Origin: Herbidospora sakaeratensis
GTDB lineage: Bacteria; Actinomycetota; Actinomycetes; Streptosporangiales; Streptosporangiaceae
Direction of reading: 5' to 3'
Assembly: GCF_001570525.1 (NCBI RefSeq)
Contig: NZ_BBXC01000011.1
Span: 186,001 to 250,000, forward strand
DNA length: 64,000 nucleotides
Shown here: positions 61,309-64,000 of the stretch, one piece after another
How positions within the stretch are numbered: the stretch's first letter is position 1
Layout: each line of letters begins with the position of its first letter
Program-made: the position numbers and the translations under genes
The notes under the pieces: model-generated
What the model saw: only the letters and a program-made list of their open reading frames with translations
What the model was told of the DNA's origin: nothing
The model's database searches: none

Positions 61309-61380
61309 CCGCCTTGGGGAATCGAACCCCAGACCTTCTGTTTACAAGACAGATGCTCTGCCGATTGAGCTAAGGCGGCG
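61309..61380 (-). tRNA. tRNA-Thr (anticodon TGT)
   Basis: 72 nt fold into a full cloverleaf on the minus strand: acceptor GCCGCCT/AGGCGGC, D-arm GCTC/GAGC, anticodon loop CTTGTAA with TGT, T-arm TGGGG-TTCGATT-CCCCA. TGT reads ACA (Thr). CCA is not encoded. Its 3' end faces the RiPP/STAND island, the usual geometry for an integration site. Confidence 0.95.
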
Positions 61381-61396
61381 AACGAACCAAGCCAGT

Positions 61397-62341
61397 CTAG
61401 CCTCTACGCAGCCGAGACACCTCGTAGAGCGCGATCCCAGCCGCAACCCCGGCGTTCAGCGACTCCGCCGCAGCCCCCATCGGAATGCGAACCACCTGGT
61501 CACAAGCCTCCCGCACCAACCGGGACAGCCCCTTCCCCTCAGACCCGACAACCACAACCAGTGGCTCCCCGGCGAGAGTCATGTCCCCGATGTCCGTCCG
61601 AGACTCCCCATCGAGCCCAACGACGAAGAGCCCCTCTTCGCGATACCCCTGAAGCGCCTGCGTAAGGTTCGCCCCCCGAGCCACCGGAAGCGTGGCCAAC
61701 GTCCCGGCAGACGTCTTCCAGGCCCCAGCCGTGACCCCTGCGGACCGCCGCCCCGGCACCAGTAGCCCATGAGCCCCGAACGCAGCCGCGGACCGGGCGA
61801 TAGCGCCGAGGTTACGAGGATCGGTCACCGAGTCGAGCGCCACGATCAGCGGCACCTCAGCCGCGTCTTGAGCGAACCGCACCAGGTCGATCGGATGCGC
61901 ATACTCGTAAGCGGGAATCTGCAGCGCGACCCCCTGGTGCACGCCACCCTCGGTCAACCGGTCAAGCTTCCCCCGATCGACTTCGAGCAGCGCGATCCCC
62001 TTGTCAGCGGCGATCTTGATCGACTCCCGAACCCGGTCGTCGTTCTCGATCCGCGCCGCGACATAGAGAGCAGAAGCAGGCACCCCAGCCCGCAGCGCCT
62101 CGACAACCGGGTTACGCCCCCCGATGTACTCAGGCGCGTCCTCGGACTTCCGAGCCCGTACAGGAGCCTTCCGAGGCGAGGCGCCCCCGCGCTCCTCCCG
62201 GGCGACACGCTCAGCCCGGGCCTTGTCCTTGTACCAGTGCCGAGCCTCAGCGGGCGGCGTCGGGCCCCTGCCCTCAAGAGATCGCCGAACCTTGCCCCCG
62301 GTCCCCCGAGTGGCACCCTGCCTTTTACGTCCCGCTGCCAT
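61397..62341 (-). CDS. rlmB: 23S rRNA (guanosine-2'-O-)-methyltransferase (RlmB/TrmH family)
   Basis: This 314-residue SpoU-class methyltransferase has a basic, disordered N-terminus (about 65 residues), the substrate-binding domain beginning 'YIGGRNPVVEALRAG', and the knotted SAM domain with motif 1 'ALDSVTDPRNLGAIARSAAA', motif 2 'VVVVGSEGKGLSRLV' and motif 3 'IPMGAAAESLNAGVAAGIAL'. It methylates G2251-equivalent of 23S rRNA. It is paired with cysS, as in other actinobacteria. Confidence 0.94.
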   Translation of the reverse strand: MAAGRKRQGATRGTGGKVRRSLEGRGPTPPAEARHWYKDKARAERVAREERGGASPRKAPVRARKSEDAPEYIGGRNPVVEALRAGVPASALYVAARIENDDRVRESIKIAADKGIALLEVDRGKLDRLTEGGVHQGVALQIPAYEYAHPIDLVRFAQDAAEVPLIVALDSVTDPRNLGAIARSAAAFGAHGLLVPGRRSAGVTAGAWKTSAGTLATLPVARGANLTQALQGYREEGLFVVGLDGESRTDIGDMTLAGEPLVVVVGSEGKGLSRLVREACDQVVRIPMGAAAESLNAGVAAGIALYEVSRLRRG

Positions 62342-62364
62342 AACTCAAAAGCCTATCCGTGAAA

Positions 62365-63759
<1,395 letters not shown>

Positions 63760-63816
63760 AAAGGCAAGGCTAACGCCTTCACGGGCAGCACAGGCCGAGT
63801 TAAGAAACCGTGAGCG

Positions 63817-64000
63817 TCAGCCTCGGAGATACACCTTCTCCGCGGCGATCCGCACGATCACGCGCTCGTTGTCGGGACTGCCCTCCACGAACGGTTTCCC
63901 GGCGTATTTGTGCGAAAGCTCTTGGATGAGATCGCCGTGGGGGTCGTCGAATAGCGTCACGGAGCCTCTGACCTCGGCGTACACGTAGGGGTCGGCCGGG
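63817..64000 (-). CDS. PPOX-class (F420/FMN split-barrel) protein, 5' part missing
   Basis: Only the last 60 residues are in the window: 'ADPYVYAEVRGSVTLFDDPH', 'GDLIQELSHKYAGKPFVEG' and a final strand 'ERVIVRIAAEKVYLRG'. The sequence Y.EVRG.V...DDP...I..L..KY.G is that of the C-terminal half of PPOX-class F420-dependent enzymes. The upstream part lies outside. It is on the same strand as cysS, 57 bases before it. Confidence 0.65.
   Translation of the reverse strand, partial: PADPYVYAEVRGSVTLFDDPHGDLIQELSHKYAGKPFVEGSPDNERVIVRIAAEKVYLRG

Noticed and set aside
61309-61330. Search for an attachment repeat of the tRNA-Thr 3' end at the left side of the island (46.8-47.4 kb)
   Set aside because: No copy of the tRNA 3' sequence and no integrase gene were seen, so I do not call an integrated element.

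Overview
The window is chromosomal DNA from a high-GC filamentous actinomycete, most likely of the Streptosporangiaceae type (Nonomuraea/Streptosporangium relatives). This follows from the strong third-position G/C bias, frequent GTG and TTG starts, ATGA/GTGA-coupled genes, class F sortases, an ECF41-type sigma factor, a SpoIIE-type phosphatase with an adjoining kinase-like domain, and the rlmB-cysS pair. The genus is inference; no rRNA lies in the window. Both ends are cut inside genes.

Region 1 (1-15.8 kb) is a carbohydrate locus on the minus strand: a lipoprotein sugar-binding protein, two permeases, a GH127 beta-L-arabinofuranosidase, a very large secreted (alpha/alpha)6-type glycosidase, a secreted GH43 enzyme, a WxL-like surface protein and a DUF916-like (WxL-interacting) protein. 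A LacI-family regulator is divergent, with a near-consensus promoter and two related operator-like sites between them. No ATPase is present, so the importer presumably borrows a shared MsiK-type ATPase. Region 2 (15.4-18.1 kb) holds a VOC protein, a thiolase and an acidic-linker protein of unknown role. Region 3 (18.1-24.1 kb) is a sortase island: two class F sortases and three related surface proteins that share a GG-x-x-TG C-terminal signal.

Region 4 (24.2-46.8 kb) is ordinary core and accessory metabolism and regulation: acyl-CoA dehydrogenase, PAS/GAF/SpoIIE/HATPase protein, IdeR/DtxR regulator, MFS exporter, pdxH, citrate synthase, serC, a TetR/SDR pair with twin operators, a BlaI-like repressor, rhomboid protein, beta-oxidation enzymes, a STAS protein, a K+ channel, a CbiMN-CbiQ-CbiO cobalt/nickel importer behind a Fur-family-like box, and an ECF41 sigma factor coupled to an AhpD/CMD protein.

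Region 5 (about 46.8-61.3 kb) is the most interesting part. Its base and codon use are visibly less G/C-rich and it ends beside a tRNA-Thr gene. It encodes an FxSxx-COOH-type cyclophane RiPP system (FxsB-like radical SAM/SPASM maturase, an HExxH putative peptide beta-hydroxylase, two FxsT-like NB-ARC/TPR proteins) and a 50-codon precursor gene (52572-52724) ending in FQNFM, whose FQN suits the aromatic-x-Asn three-residue cyclophane motif. Interleaved are two copies of a translationally coupled pair: a SIR2-family protein with intact Asn/His, followed by an nSTAND1-type P-loop NTPase with TPR repeats. In canonical FxS loci, to my knowledge, a TIR-like protein (FxsC) is present; here SIR2, another NAD+-consuming fold, seems to stand in that place. 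I propose a hybrid RiPP/STAND/SIR2 system with a possible immune or signalling role. Region 6 (61.3-64 kb) returns to the core genome: tRNA-Thr(TGT), rlmB, cysS and a truncated PPOX-family gene.
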